Below, in pieces: positions 33,717 to 44,500 of a stretch of 64,000 nt of DNA. The notes under the pieces are model-generated. The model had not been told where the DNA came from. It did not search any database and was given only the letters and a program-made list of their open reading frames with translations. Source of the stretch: JAGPCK01 sp964535575 (GTDB lineage Bacteria; Bacteroidota; Bacteroidia; UKL13-3); NCBI GenBank assembly GCA_964535575.1, contig CAZHTC010000006.1, positions 104,657-168,656 on the forward strand, given 5' to 3'. A program made the translations under genes and the position numbers. Each line of letters opens with the position of its first letter. Within the stretch, counting starts at the first letter, position 1.

Positions 33717-35339
33717 TTACGATAGCGATTTGCGCAGCAGAAAAGCTGAGGCGAAAAGGAGCAAAACCATACCGGTCATTAACCAGCCTATCCAGTCTCC
33801 ATGCAACGCATAAAAGGTCATTTTATCATTGGTAACTACGGCTGATTTAATTACTGCAGGTTGCCACCAGGCAGTTGATTTTGTTCGGTTGCCAAGTTGG
33901 TCAATAAAACAGGAGGTTCCGGTATTGGCGCTTCGGGCAATGCTTCTGCGCACTTCAATGGCGCGAAGGGAAGCATACGCACAATGTTGTTTGTATCCGT
34001 CACTGTCTTTCCACCAGCCATCGTTGGTGACCAAAAAAATAAGATTTGCCCCTTTGCGCACATAGCTGCTTACGTAATCACCGAACACCGATTCGTAACA
34101 AATTACCGGAGCAATAATTTCATTGCGGTTGGTAAAAACCGATGATTCATTTTGAGTACCTAATGAGCCCGAGGTTCCACCCAAATCAATAGCAAGGTTT
34201 CCAAGCAACCCGAACAGTTTTGGATAAGGCATATGTTCTACACCCGGAACTAATTTTACTTTGTGATAGAATTGCACCGGATCTTTCAGGTTTACCAGCA
34301 CAGCCGAATTAAATGAATCATACCACACCCCCTGCGATTTGGAGTAGCGCGCGGTAATGGTTTTTTGCGATGAATCGGGGTAGGCTTTGAATGTTTCGGC
34401 ACCGCTCACAATAGTGAGTGCAGGATATTTTTGCAAAAATTCCCTCAGGCGATATACCATAGCACAATGTTCGGCATCATTTACCGGAATGTATTCGGTG
34501 ATGGCGGTTTCGGGCAGCACTAAGTAGTTGGTTTGGCTGTCGAGGTACAGGGTGGCGTGCTGCAGCATATTGCTGAGCTGAATGGCCGGGGCGATGGTAA
34601 ATTTTTCGTTGTACGGGTCAACAGAAGGCTGAACAATTACTACCTCCACCTTATGTCCGCCCATTGTGTAGTTGGCTGCAATGTTTAATGAAATAATGTA
34701 GGGAAACAGCACCGAAGCAATAAGGCCTCCGATAAAGGAGAGTTTTCTTTTGGTACTATGCGTGGTTGACACATCAGCAAGTTGATACACTAAGTAATTT
34801 ATCCATAAAATCCACACGCTGCCACCAAGTGCTCCGGTGTATTCATACCATTGAATCCAGTCGGTATTATTGGCAAAAGCATTTCCAAGGGTGAGCCAGG
34901 GCCATGCTAATTCCCAGTTGTAGTGAAAAAATTCAAAACAAATCCAGGGAGCGATAAAGGCAACCGATTCAAACGAGGCGGGTAGTTTTTTGCGCAACCA
35001 TTGATACGCAAGCAGCGGCAATGGCATGAGTAAGCCATTAACAATAAAACTGGCTGATATGGCTCCGAGGTAGGCACCTGTATCTCCGGCCTGTGCCGCG
35101 TGTCGTATCCAAAAAGTGCACAACACATTCCATACAACGATACCGGTATAGGAGTAAAAAAATAGTTGCAACCTGCTTCGTGAGGGATGTTGAATTTCGA
35201 TTCTTTTTACAAGAAACAGCAGCGGGACAAAGGCAAAAAAACTAATCCAGCCCAACTGATGTGGTGGCCAGGCAAGCCAAAGGAGGATGCCTGATGACAG
35301 TGCCAGCAACAGGTAAATAAAAGGTTTAGGCAGTTTCAT
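33717..35339 (-). CDS. lnt: Apolipoprotein N-acyltransferase
   Basis: 540 residues. It adds the third acyl chain to the N-terminal cysteine of lipoproteins in the inner membrane. The N-terminal half has about six to seven hydrophobic helices; the C-terminal half is a nitrilase-like domain with the catalytic triad visible as Glu277 (LPETAI), a lysine in YHKVKLVPG (Lys360/362), and Cys414 (VICYES). A final helix lies near residues 515-535. ATG 35339 is chosen over the adjacent TTG. Its start overlaps the rsmI stop by 14 bp, suggesting translational coupling. Its presence fits the several lipoproteins in the window. Confidence 0.93.
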   Translation of the reverse strand: MKLPKPFIYLLLALSSGILLWLAWPPHQLGWISFFAFVPLLFLVKRIEIQHPSRSRLQLFFYSYTGIVVWNVLCTFWIRHAAQAGDTGAYLGAISASFIVNGLLMPLPLLAYQWLRKKLPASFESVAFIAPWICFEFFHYNWELAWPWLTLGNAFANNTDWIQWYEYTGALGGSVWILWINYLVYQLADVSTTHSTKRKLSFIGGLIASVLFPYIISLNIAANYTMGGHKVEVVIVQPSVDPYNEKFTIAPAIQLSNMLQHATLYLDSQTNYLVLPETAITEYIPVNDAEHCAMVYRLREFLQKYPALTIVSGAETFKAYPDSSQKTITARYSKSQGVWYDSFNSAVLVNLKDPVQFYHKVKLVPGVEHMPYPKLFGLLGNLAIDLGGTSGSLGTQNESSVFTNRNEIIAPVICYESVFGDYVSSYVRKGANLIFLVTNDGWWKDSDGYKQHCAYASLRAIEVRRSIARSANTGTSCFIDQLGNRTKSTAWWQPAVIKSAVVTNDKMTFYALHGDWIGWLMTGMVLLLFASAFLLRKSLS

Positions 35340-36030
35340 CAACCATGGTTTGTTTTGTTTTTCCGCTCACCACCACTACAAATTCTCCCCGCGGCTCGTG
35401 GGTTTTAAAATGATTGAGCAATTCATTAGCGGTTCCGTTCAGGGTTTCTTCAAATTTTTTGGTGAGTTCGCGTGAAACAGAAACCTGCCTGTCGGGGCCA
35501 CAAAATTCCAGCAGTTGTTCCAGCAGCTTTACCAACCGGTGAGGAGATTCATACATCACGGTGGTGCGCGGGTCGTTGGCTATTTGCTGCACGGCCGTTT
35601 GCCGGCCTTTTTTCTGAGGCAAGAAACCGATGTACACAAACTCATCGCAGGGGAAACCCGATTTGAGTAAGGCAGGAACAAAGGCCGTAGCACCGGGTAA
35701 TGCTTCAACCGGAATCTGATTGCGTACACATTCGCGAATGAGTAAAAAACCCGGGTCCGAAATACCGGGAGTGCCGGCATCGGTTACCAGCGCTATATTT
35801 TTTTCTTCGTGCAACAGCGAAATAATTTTTTGCAGCACCTGATGTTCATTATGCAAATGATAACTCATCAGTTTATTTTCTATTTGAAAATGCTTAAGTA
35901 AAATACCGGTGGTGCGTGTGTCCTCAGCTAAAATAAGATTGGCCTCTTTCAGAATCCTCAATGCCCTAAGGGTAATATCTTCTAAATTACCAATGGGAGT
36001 AGGGACAATATAGAGCCTGCTTCCGGACAA
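35326..36030 (-). CDS. rsmI: 16S rRNA (cytidine1402-2'-O)-methyltransferase
   Basis: 234 residues. SAM-dependent tetrapyrrole-methylase-fold enzyme that modifies C1402 in the ribosomal P site. Conserved motifs: YIVPTPIGNLEDITLRAL at the N-terminus, AEDTRTT, VTDAGTPGISDPG at about residues 82-94, PGATAFVPALLKSGFP, and YESPHRL. The start appears to be TTG at 36028-36030: no ATG lies before the conserved VPTPIGNL, and the lptB stop is only 5 bp upstream, so coupled reinitiation is likely. The predicted protein is shorter than the ~286-residue E. coli protein because it lacks the C-terminal extension, as is common for this phylum. Confidence 0.92.
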   Translation of the reverse strand: MSGSRLYIVPTPIGNLEDITLRALRILKEANLILAEDTRTTGILLKHFQIENKLMSYHLHNEHQVLQKIISLLHEEKNIALVTDAGTPGISDPGFLLIRECVRNQIPVEALPGATAFVPALLKSGFPCDEFVYIGFLPQKKGRQTAVQQIANDPRTTVMYESPHRLVKLLEQLLEFCGPDRQVSVSRELTKKFEETLNGTANELLNHFKTHEPRGEFVVVVSGKTKQTMVDETA

Positions 36031-36035
36031 AACAA

Positions 36036-36764
36036 TCAGTGGTTACGCAGTACGAAATTTTTACCGAGGTATACTTTTCTCACCAATTCATCTTCGGCCA
36101 GTTGCCGCGCACTTCCTTCACGCAGAATGGCACCTTCAAACAGCAGGTAAGTGCGGTCGGTAATAGAGAGGGTTTCATCCACATTGTGGTCGGTAATGAG
36201 GATGCCGATGTTTTTAGCTTTGAGTTTGTAAATAATGCTTTGAATATCTTCCACAGCAATGGGGTCAACTCCTGCAAATGGTTCATCGAGTAAAATAAAT
36301 TTCGGGTCTACCGCCAGGGCACGGGCAATTTCAGTTCTTCTGCGTTCACCACCCGAAAGTACTTTACCATTGCTCTTACGTACTTTATGCAGGCTGAATT
36401 CATCAAGCAGTGCTTCCAGTTTATCTTTTTGTTCGGCTTTGGTCATGTTGGTCATTTCCATCACCGACAAAATATTTTCTTCCACCGTAAGCGTTCTAAA
36501 TACCGAAGCTTCCTGAGGCAGATAGCCAACTCCTTTTTGGGCACGCTTGTACATGGGAAGGCTGGTGATATCTTCTTCATCAAGAAAGATGTTTCCCGCA
36601 TCAGGTTTAATCAAGCCTACCACCATATAAAATGAAGTGGTTTTTCCTGCACCGTTTGGCCCCAGTAAACCTACTATTTCGCCCTGCTTCACATTAAACG
36701 TAACATCATTTACAACGGTACGTTTTTTATAACGTTTAACTATGTTGGCTGCTCTAAGTATCAT
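36036..36764 (-). CDS. lptB: LPS export ABC transporter ATPase LptB
   Basis: 242 residues. Cytoplasmic ATPase that with LptFG extracts LPS from the inner membrane. Walker A GPNGAGKTT at 35-43, signature LSGGE at 136-140, Walker B LLDEP at 158-162, H-loop histidine in ITDHNVDET. The LptB-specific PQEASVFRTLTVEENI and the terminal VYLGKNF segment are present. ATG 36764 directly abuts the recJ stop codon (no gap), and the rsmI start follows 5 bp after its own stop, so it is in the middle of a tight operon. Confidence 0.94.
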   Translation of the reverse strand: MILRAANIVKRYKKRTVVNDVTFNVKQGEIVGLLGPNGAGKTTSFYMVVGLIKPDAGNIFLDEEDITSLPMYKRAQKGVGYLPQEASVFRTLTVEENILSVMEMTNMTKAEQKDKLEALLDEFSLHKVRKSNGKVLSGGERRRTEIARALAVDPKFILLDEPFAGVDPIAVEDIQSIIYKLKAKNIGILITDHNVDETLSITDRTYLLFEGAILREGSARQLAEDELVRKVYLGKNFVLRNH

Positions 36765-38525
36765 TTATCTCTGGTCGGCAAATTTGATATCTTTTATATT
36801 TAGCTGCAACGAGACCGAATCGTTAAAATGATTTTCCTCGAGTGTATAACAAATGTCAAACGAAACTCCGGTAGCAATGCGGTCGTAGTGATGTGCCTGT
36901 CCGAAGGCAATTCCTTTCATTGGTTTGTGCAGGGATTCCTGCATGAGCGAAAGCCTCAGGTGATTTTCGCCAACAATGCTTCCGTATCCGTTGTCCCACA
37001 CATTGCGGGTCATAAAAACGGGATTCATATTTGCGGGACCGAAAGGAGCGAATTGTTTAAGGATACTCATAAATTTTGAATTGATGCAGCGCATAGGCAA
37101 TTCAATATCGTATTCCACTTCGGGGGCCATCGATTTTTCTTCAATGGTTCCGGCTACAATTTTTTCAAAACGTTCAATAAATGCAGGTACATTTTCCAGT
37201 TTCATGGTAAGGCCGGCAGCGTGAGTATGCCCTCCAAACTGTTCGAGTAAATCACTGCATAGTTCAACGGCATGATACAAATCGAATCCGGGTACCGAGC
37301 GGGCACTGCCTGTTGCCATTCCGTTTGATTCGGTAAGTACAACAGTGGGCCGGTGATATTTTTCAATAAGCCGTGAAGCTACAATTCCGATTACCCCTTT
37401 ATGCCATGCCGGATTAAACACCACGGTGCTTTTTCGCTGCAGCATTTCTTCGCTGTTGCTTATAATGGCTAAAGCCTGCTCGGTAATATTGGTATCAAAA
37501 CTTCTGCGCTCGTCATTGTGCACATTTATGAGTTCGGCAAAATTTTTGGCTTCAATAGGGCATTTGGTGAGCATGAGCCTTACGGAGTCTTTTGCATCGG
37601 CAATACGACCTGCTGCATTAATACGAGGCCCGATGCTAAAAACCACATCGCTTACGGTGAGGTCTAATTTTTTAGTTGAATACTCGAGCAAAGCCTTTAA
37701 TCCGTTATTGGGTGTTTCGCTCAGTTTTTTCAACCCGAAGTAGGTGAGTACCCTGTTCTCATCAATAATGGGGACAATATCGGCTGAGATACTTACGGCT
37801 ACCAAATCAAGACATTCCTGTGCTTTTTCTTCGGGCAAATTATTTTTGATTGAATAACCCTGAATGAGTTTATACCCTATACCGCAACCCGAAAGTTCTT
37901 TGAAAGGGTAACTGCAATCTACCTGCTTTGGATTGAGAATGGCTGTGGCTTCAGGAACCTCTTCACCCGGAAGGTGGTGGTCGCAAATAATAAATTCTAC
38001 TCCTTTTTCTTTGGCGTATTTTATATGGGCAATTGATTTAATCCCGCAGTCGAGGGCGATAATCAGGGAGAATCCGTTTTCTTTTGCCCAATCAATGCCT
38101 TTATATGAAATTCCATATCCCTCGGCATAGCGGTCGGGGATATAAAAATCCATATGATGATAGATGCTGTTAAAAAAGGCAAAAACGGTAGTTACCGCAG
38201 TGGTGCCATCTACATCATAATCTCCGTAAATCAGAATTTTTTCTCCAGTTGCCATGGCCTGTTCAATGCGTTCTATGGCCTTCTCCATATCCTTCATCAG
38301 GAACGGGTCGTGCAAATGATGGAGTGAAGGGCGGAAAAAAGCGCGGGCTTTATCAAACGTATCAATATTGCGTTGCAGCAGCAGGGTGGTAAATACGGTA
38401 TTGATATTAAGTTCTTTTGACAGCCTTTCCGCAGCAACTTTATCGGCTGCCTGGCGGGCTACCCATCTTTTTGAGAATACTATCTGTTCTTTATCTTCCA
38501 ATCTTACAAACATACTAAATAGCAT
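36765..38525 (-). CDS. recJ: Single-stranded-DNA-specific exonuclease RecJ
   Basis: 586 residues, normal for RecJ. 5'-3' exonuclease in recombination and mismatch repair. The DHH-family metal motifs are visible: GDYDVDG at 101-107, LDCG at 159-162 and CDHH at 181-184. The DHHA1 domain carries GGHTHAAG, and a C-terminal OB-fold follows. Start choices are ATG 38525 or ATG 38513; a TTG lies one codon upstream. I take 38525, which leaves 4 bp to the stop of the SprT-like gene. The lptB start follows immediately. Confidence 0.93.
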   Translation of the reverse strand: MLFSMFVRLEDKEQIVFSKRWVARQAADKVAAERLSKELNINTVFTTLLLQRNIDTFDKARAFFRPSLHHLHDPFLMKDMEKAIERIEQAMATGEKILIYGDYDVDGTTAVTTVFAFFNSIYHHMDFYIPDRYAEGYGISYKGIDWAKENGFSLIIALDCGIKSIAHIKYAKEKGVEFIICDHHLPGEEVPEATAILNPKQVDCSYPFKELSGCGIGYKLIQGYSIKNNLPEEKAQECLDLVAVSISADIVPIIDENRVLTYFGLKKLSETPNNGLKALLEYSTKKLDLTVSDVVFSIGPRINAAGRIADAKDSVRLMLTKCPIEAKNFAELINVHNDERRSFDTNITEQALAIISNSEEMLQRKSTVVFNPAWHKGVIGIVASRLIEKYHRPTVVLTESNGMATGSARSVPGFDLYHAVELCSDLLEQFGGHTHAAGLTMKLENVPAFIERFEKIVAGTIEEKSMAPEVEYDIELPMRCINSKFMSILKQFAPFGPANMNPVFMTRNVWDNGYGSIVGENHLRLSLMQESLHKPMKGIAFGQAHHYDRIATGVSFDICYTLEENHFNDSVSLQLNIKDIKFADQR

Positions 38526-38529
38526 CAAG

Positions 38530-39207
38530 CTAAAAAACCTGTATTTGTGCTTCGCTCAATAATTCTACTTCGGCCAAAGCATTAACCAGGTAGGTACGTT
38601 TGCCATAAACTTCTTTACATTCAAAGCGGGTACGTAGCAATTGGCCTTTTTTCAGTACCAATTGTTGCTTGGTTCTGAGCAGGAACACACTGCCGGGGGG
38701 CAATTGTTCCAGTCTGAGTTTGGCGTGCTGCTGCGTATCGTACTTGTGCAAAACCCGCAGCAGATGCTGATCGCTGCAGGTGCCGGCAGCAGGGTTGTGT
38801 AAATATTTTTGAAGCGCCCTGTTAATATCATCCGGAAAAATACCCGTTTGAAAAAAGGGATTCATCAATGTTCTGAATTCCTGTTTCCACTCTTTCCCAT
38901 GAGGTTGAATGCGGTTTTTGTGCTTTTCAAAGGCCACCAGATGGGCCATTTCATGTACGAAGGTGATGAGAAAAGCAAATGGATTAAGGTTATGGTTTAC
39001 ACTGATCCGGTGACCTTTGCCTCCCCATGGGCTTTGGTAATCGCCCAGTTTACTGCTTCGTTCGCGGGTGATGCGCAACAATACCTTGTGCTCCACAATC
39101 CAGTTTACACATTGGTCAACCGATTGTTCGGGGATATATTTTTTAAGTGTTTGTGCCAGGTGATGAGTCAAGGGTTCAGGAGGGACTATGCTTATGCAAA
39201 AATGCAT
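38530..39207 (-). CDS. SprT-like zinc metalloprotease-fold protein
   Basis: 225 residues from ATG 39207. The SprT domain occupies about residues 60-130, with the zinc-binding HEMAH (FVHEMAHLVAFEKH) and a third histidine downstream (QPHGKEWK). The C-terminal part lacks the usual zinc ribbon with paired cysteines; instead it has a basic region (RTKQQLVLKKGQLL). SprT-like proteins act on DNA-protein crosslinks in eukaryotes; the bacterial role is unclear. It lies 4 bp upstream of recJ and 50 bp downstream of dxs. The link to recJ suggests, without proving, a DNA-repair role. Confidence 0.82.
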   Translation of the reverse strand: MHFCISIVPPEPLTHHLAQTLKKYIPEQSVDQCVNWIVEHKVLLRITRERSSKLGDYQSPWGGKGHRISVNHNLNPFAFLITFVHEMAHLVAFEKHKNRIQPHGKEWKQEFRTLMNPFFQTGIFPDDINRALQKYLHNPAAGTCSDQHLLRVLHKYDTQQHAKLRLEQLPPGSVFLLRTKQQLVLKKGQLLRTRFECKEVYGKRTYLVNALAEVELLSEAQIQVF

Positions 39208-39257
39208 AGCCAACTTTACAAGTTACGAAGTAGATTTCAACACCGTGGCTTAAATTA

Positions 39258-41177
39258 TCAGAGTCTTACTTTTGCTCCGGCTAATTGCTGTACCGTTTTA
39301 ATGATAGAAGGCACATCGTAACCACATTCGGTGTAAAGCTCGGGTTGTTCTCCGTGTTCTACCACCACATCGGGCATTCCAAGTATTTTTACCTCCGCTT
39401 TATATCCGTGAGCAGCCATAAATTCAAGCACTGCACTTCCCATTCCGCCCACAATGGTACCATCTTCAACGGTTATTACTTTACTAAAGCGGGTAAATAC
39501 TTCATGAAGCAGGGCCTCATCAATGGGTTTCACAAAACGTAAATCATACAAAGCGGCCGAGATGCCCTCAAGGTCGAGTTTAGTTGCCGCTTCCAACGCA
39601 AGATTACCTATATGGCCAATGCTTAAAATGGCTACATCATCTCCGGCTTTCACTTTTCGGCCTTTTCCTATTTCAATTTCTTTAAACGGAGTTTTCCAGT
39701 CGGTCATTACTCCGTTTCCTCTGGGGTACCGAATACTGAATGGATTGGTTATTTTATCGAGCTGGGCAGTGTACATGAGGTTTCGCAGTTCTTCTTCGTC
39801 CATAGGAGCCGATACAATCATGTTAGGAACACAACGCATAAATGGAATATCCAATGCTCCGTGGTGAGTGGGTCCATCTGCTCCGGCCAATCCGGCACGG
39901 TCCATACATAAAATTACCTTAATGTTTTGAATGGCCACATCGTGCACCACCTGATCGTAGGCCCGTTGCATAAACGAGGAGTAGATATTGCAAAAAGGAA
40001 CCATTCCCTGTACAGCCAATCCGGCCGAGAAGGTTACCGCATGTTGTTCGGCAATGCCCACATCAAAGGCGCGATCGGGCATTACTTTCATCATGATATT
40101 CATAGATGAGCCCGATGGCATAGCAGGGGTTATGCCTACAATTTTTTTATTCATATCAGCCAGTTCCACCAGTGTATGACCAAACACGTCCTGGTATTTG
40201 GGAGGCTGCGGTTTATCGTTTACTTTTTTAACAATTTCTCCTGTAACTTTATCAAACAATCCGGGGGCATGCCATTTGGTTTGCTCTTTTTCGGCAGGAG
40301 TAAAGCCCTTTCCCTTTACGGTTACACAGTGAAGTAATTTAGGCCCCGGAATATTTTTAAGGTCTTTTAATAATTTAACCAAATGAGCTACATCATGCCC
40401 GTCAACCGGGCCGAAATAACGAAACTTGAGTGACTCAAATAAATTGCTTTGACGAAGTAACCCCGATTTGAGTGTTCCCTGTATTTTAGAAATGATTTCC
40501 TGCGATACATGGCCAACCTTATTTAACCTTTCAAGCGCTTTCCAAACGTCATCTTTAAATCGGTTATAAGTGGGAGAGGTGGTAATATCGGTTAAGTACT
40601 CTTTAAGTGCGCCTACATTCGGGTCAATACTCATGCAATTATCGTTGAGTACTACCAGCAGGTTACTATTTTCCACACCTGCATGATTTAATCCTTCAAA
40701 AGCCAGCCCGGCTGTCATAGCTCCATCACCTATTACGGCCACATGCTGCCTGTTAATTTCCCCTTTAAGCCGCGATGCTACAGCCATTCCAAGGGCAGCC
40801 GAGATGGAAGTAGAAGAATGGCCTACACCAAAAGCATCATATTCGCTTTCCGAACGTTTGGGAAATCCTGAAATGCCTTTGTACACCCTGTTGGTATGAA
40901 ACAAATCCCTTCGTCCGGTAAGCATTTTATGCCCATATGCCTGATGGCCCACATCCCATACCAGCTGGTCGTAAGGGGTATTGAGTACATAATGCAGGGC
41001 AACGGTAAGTTCCACCACACCCAGGCTGGCACTAAAATGTCCGCCATATACCGATACCGTATCAATGATGTAGTTGCGAAGGTCTTCGCATACTTTTACC
41101 AAGTCCTGTTCGCTTACTTTTTTAAGATCGGAGGGGTACTGAATATTTTTTAAAAACGGGCCGGGTTTTATTTCCAT
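39258..41177 (-). CDS. dxs: 1-deoxy-D-xylulose-5-phosphate synthase
   Basis: 639 residues. Condenses pyruvate and glyceraldehyde-3-phosphate to DXP with thiamine diphosphate, the first step of the MEP isoprenoid pathway. Visible marks: catalytic-region GGHFSASLGVVELT (about 45-58), the thiamine motif GDGAMTAG...LNDN at 150-180, and the transketolase pyrimidine domain with DVGIAEQHAVTFSAGLA, followed by a C-terminal transketolase domain. Full length. ATG 41177 lies about 40 bases from a perfect -7 element. It is the first gene of the minus-strand cluster running to lnt. Confidence 0.95.
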   Translation of the reverse strand: MEIKPGPFLKNIQYPSDLKKVSEQDLVKVCEDLRNYIIDTVSVYGGHFSASLGVVELTVALHYVLNTPYDQLVWDVGHQAYGHKMLTGRRDLFHTNRVYKGISGFPKRSESEYDAFGVGHSSTSISAALGMAVASRLKGEINRQHVAVIGDGAMTAGLAFEGLNHAGVENSNLLVVLNDNCMSIDPNVGALKEYLTDITTSPTYNRFKDDVWKALERLNKVGHVSQEIISKIQGTLKSGLLRQSNLFESLKFRYFGPVDGHDVAHLVKLLKDLKNIPGPKLLHCVTVKGKGFTPAEKEQTKWHAPGLFDKVTGEIVKKVNDKPQPPKYQDVFGHTLVELADMNKKIVGITPAMPSGSSMNIMMKVMPDRAFDVGIAEQHAVTFSAGLAVQGMVPFCNIYSSFMQRAYDQVVHDVAIQNIKVILCMDRAGLAGADGPTHHGALDIPFMRCVPNMIVSAPMDEEELRNLMYTAQLDKITNPFSIRYPRGNGVMTDWKTPFKEIEIGKGRKVKAGDDVAILSIGHIGNLALEAATKLDLEGISAALYDLRFVKPIDEALLHEVFTRFSKVITVEDGTIVGGMGSAVLEFMAAHGYKAEVKILGMPDVVVEHGEQPELYTECGYDVPSIIKTVQQLAGAKVRL

Positions 41178-41545
41178 GCAGTGTTAAACGTGGGAAGGGT
41201 TTATTTAGTTCAGTGCGGGCAAAAGTACAAAAATAATGGGATTGACCGAAGCAGGGTTATCTGAAACCACCGGATAACACATGAGTGCAATTTAAATACC
41301 TGAAAATCAGTGAATATTTGAATATTGTGTACCCCAATAAGGAAAAAATTTTTGTGCAACCCAACAAATAACAATATCTTTCAAATTCATTTGAGGGTAT
41401 TAATTGCAAAAAAATTAGGTCAAGGAATTAAAAATAGAATAGACGAAAACAGGTTCTGATTCTTTTTGAATTTTTTAAATTTCAAAGGGGAGAATATGTG
41501 TGTTAATGAAAAGATAAAATAATAAATTTTAACAAACCATATTAT
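41178..41545. other. Divergent intergenic region between dxs and the giant beta-helix gene
   Basis: 368 bp, AT-rich. It holds the dxs promoter and, for the plus-strand gene, only a near match to the -7 element (TATCTTTC at 41375-41382). That would leave an unusually long leader of about 160 bases. I see no gene, RNA or clear hairpin in it. Confidence 0.5.
41220..41227 (-). promoter_or_regulatory. -7 promoter element of dxs and the downstream cluster
   Basis: TACTTTTG on the minus strand matches TAnnTTTG; leader about 38 bases. Confidence 0.55.
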
Positions 41546-44500
41546 ATGATCGCACTACACTACTTATCGGGCAAGTACAGGAGAATCTTGCCCTTATTTC
41601 TGGTCCTTATTTCCGGAATTGTTCATGCCCAGGTTGCGTATGAGTTGACACGGTATACCAACAGCTACTCCGCCATTTCTGTGGGTGGCGGGGCTACCCA
41701 AATCAGTACAACCGGAACAAACCTTGGTGATTTTACCACCACAGGAGGTGTTGCCAATGCGGATGATGGGGCTGCTATCATTTCACTCCCCTTTTCGCTG
41801 AATTACTGTGGTACGTTTTACGACCCCACTACTTCCTACCTGAACATTTGTACCAATGGCAACGCCTGTTTGCTTACAGGTTCTGTGACCAACGCCAGTA
41901 AACAGGTTACCGGAGGAAACACGGTGTTTTATACAACCTCTGCCCCCAATGCCAATATTGCCCCGTGGTGGGATGATATGGCATTAGGAACGGGTAGTGT
42001 TTTATATAAATTGAATGTGAGTGGATCTGATAGTTCATTCACCATTCAATGGACAGACATTTTATCTTACTATACCGGTTCAACCCGAACCATCAATTTC
42101 CAGATTGTAATCTATGCCGGTACCCATAGTTCTAAACCAAGTTATATTGAGTTCAACTATGGCTCCATCAGTGCTACCGGTGGGTATACCTCTGAAAGCG
42201 CATCGATAGGATTAAAAAATGCAACAGGAGGTAACGGAAACTATCTTGATGCGGTTACAGGATCAAAAAACCTGTCAACTTACTACTTACATACAGATAA
42301 TTGGCCGGGCAACCGTTCATTTCGTTTTGCTCCTAACGGCAGTGTGGCTACCCTCTCAGCCGGAACCTATACAGTAGGCTCAGGTGGAAATTACCCTACG
42401 CTAACCGAGGCTATTGCTGACGTGAATCATCGCGGGGTTTCGGGTGCTGTGACTTTGAGCTTAACGCAGTCAAGTTACAGCGGAAGCACTACCGGAGGGG
42501 AGATGTTTCCTGTGGCTTTAGGACCGGTAGGCACCAGCTCCAATACCATCACCATACAACCTGCCTCCGGAAGATCAACCCTCTCAAGTACCGGATGGGC
42601 ATCCGGAGCCTTGGTAAATACGCAATCCGGTTCAGCAACGACCATTTTTTCTACCACATCAGAACCGGTACTATCTCTTCTTGGATCAGATTACGTCACT
42701 ATCCGAAATATTGACATTGCGATTTCCGGAACAAATAATTACCTGGACTACGGAATAGCTTTGCGGAACTATTCAGCTACCGATGGGGCCACTAATAATA
42801 CCATAAGGGATTTTTCTGTTACTTTGGCCAGAGCAAATACGGGTTCACATGGGGTGCATGTAGGATGTACCTATACACCAACTGCTTCTTCCGGAACAAA
42901 CAGCACCAATAAGCTATATAATTTTGCTATCTCCAATGTGTACACAGGAATCAGATTTGATGGCAGTACCACCACCACCTATCCGGCAACCGGTAACGAA
43001 ATTGGTACTATAAGCGGGGGCACCAGTTACGTTGGCAGCGCATCTACTTCAAATGATATTGGCAATGGTAGCACTACAGGTTATGGTATCTATTCCCAAT
43101 ACGGAGGCGTGCAAATTTTCAATACCACCATTCAAAACGTTACAGGTACCAGCACCAATTCTGTTTACGGGATTTATATTCTTTATCCCGGAAACGGAAC
43201 AAAAATTTATAATAATACCATAAAAAATATTTCAAGTACCTATACAACCAGCACCACCCCCGTGGTATATGGAATCTTTTTCTCCACATCTTCTCTTACT
43301 GGTACAAATACCGTGGAGATATACAATAACCAGATTGCAAACCTAAGTCAAGGATACGCTAGTACAGCTTCTACCGCATTTACCATGTACGGAATATACT
43401 TACCTACTACCAGTACCGCTACCACTACTTTTAAAGTGTACTTCAACTCCATTGGCATAACAGGAAATGCACTGTCAAACAGCACATGTCTACGCGTTGC
43501 CACAGCTACTCCGGTGTACGATATCAAGAACAATGTGCTGGGAAATTTAACTGGCAGCCAAAGCACATCTAAACATTATTGCATTTATACCAGCGTAGCC
43601 AGTGGTTCATTCGGTGCTTCAGGCAGTGTGATGAATTATAACTGTTATTATTTGGCAAATACCACTAATGGATTTGTGGGCTACACCAGCACCACTGATC
43701 GAACCGCAATATCAGATTTAATCACCGCCTATAGCGGCACCAATGCCAACTCGGTTTCCGGTAATCCTTTATTTTCTAGTGCCACTAATCTGGCACCTAC
43801 AAGCAATTCCTCTTCGCTTTACCAAACGGGAGTTACTATAAGTGGTTACGCAACAGATATTACAGGTGCAACCAGAGGAAGCTCTCCTTCTATTGGAGCC
43901 TATGATGCACCTGGAGATTATCAGGCACCAACTATCAGTTATACTGCTTTGGGTAATAAAACAACTTCCAATTTCACTACCAGCAGTTTTGCCACCATTA
44001 CAGATAATAATACGGTAGATACCGTTAGTGGAACACGTCCAAGATTGTATTACAAGAAAAGCACAGACAATGATGCGTTTGTTGGAAATACCAGTTCGGA
44101 TAATGGCTGGAAATGGGTGGAAGCTAACGGAACCACCTCTCCTTTTGATTTCACCGTAAATTGGGGAATCATAAATGGAGGAAGCGTTTCTTTGGGTAAT
44201 ACAATCCAGTATTTTGTGGTGGCACAGGATATGGCTACCACACCGAATATTTCCTCATCACCCGCTTCAGGGTTTGTTGGTACTACCGTTTCAAATATTA
44301 CCTCGACTCCCTGGACCCCCAATTCTTTTACCATTGTAAATGCACCATTGAGTGGGACATATACAATAGGTGCAAGTGGTTCTTACACCTCCATCACATC
44401 GGCATTTGCCGATATGACTACCAGAGGTATAAGCGGTGCGGTGACTTTTGAACTTACAGATGCAACATACAACACAACCTCGGGAGAAACTTTCCCTATC

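Noticed and set aside
38695..38700. G6 run in the SprT-like gene as a contingency tract
   Set aside because: Runs of six occur in several ordinary genes here; only runs of seven or more were treated as notable.
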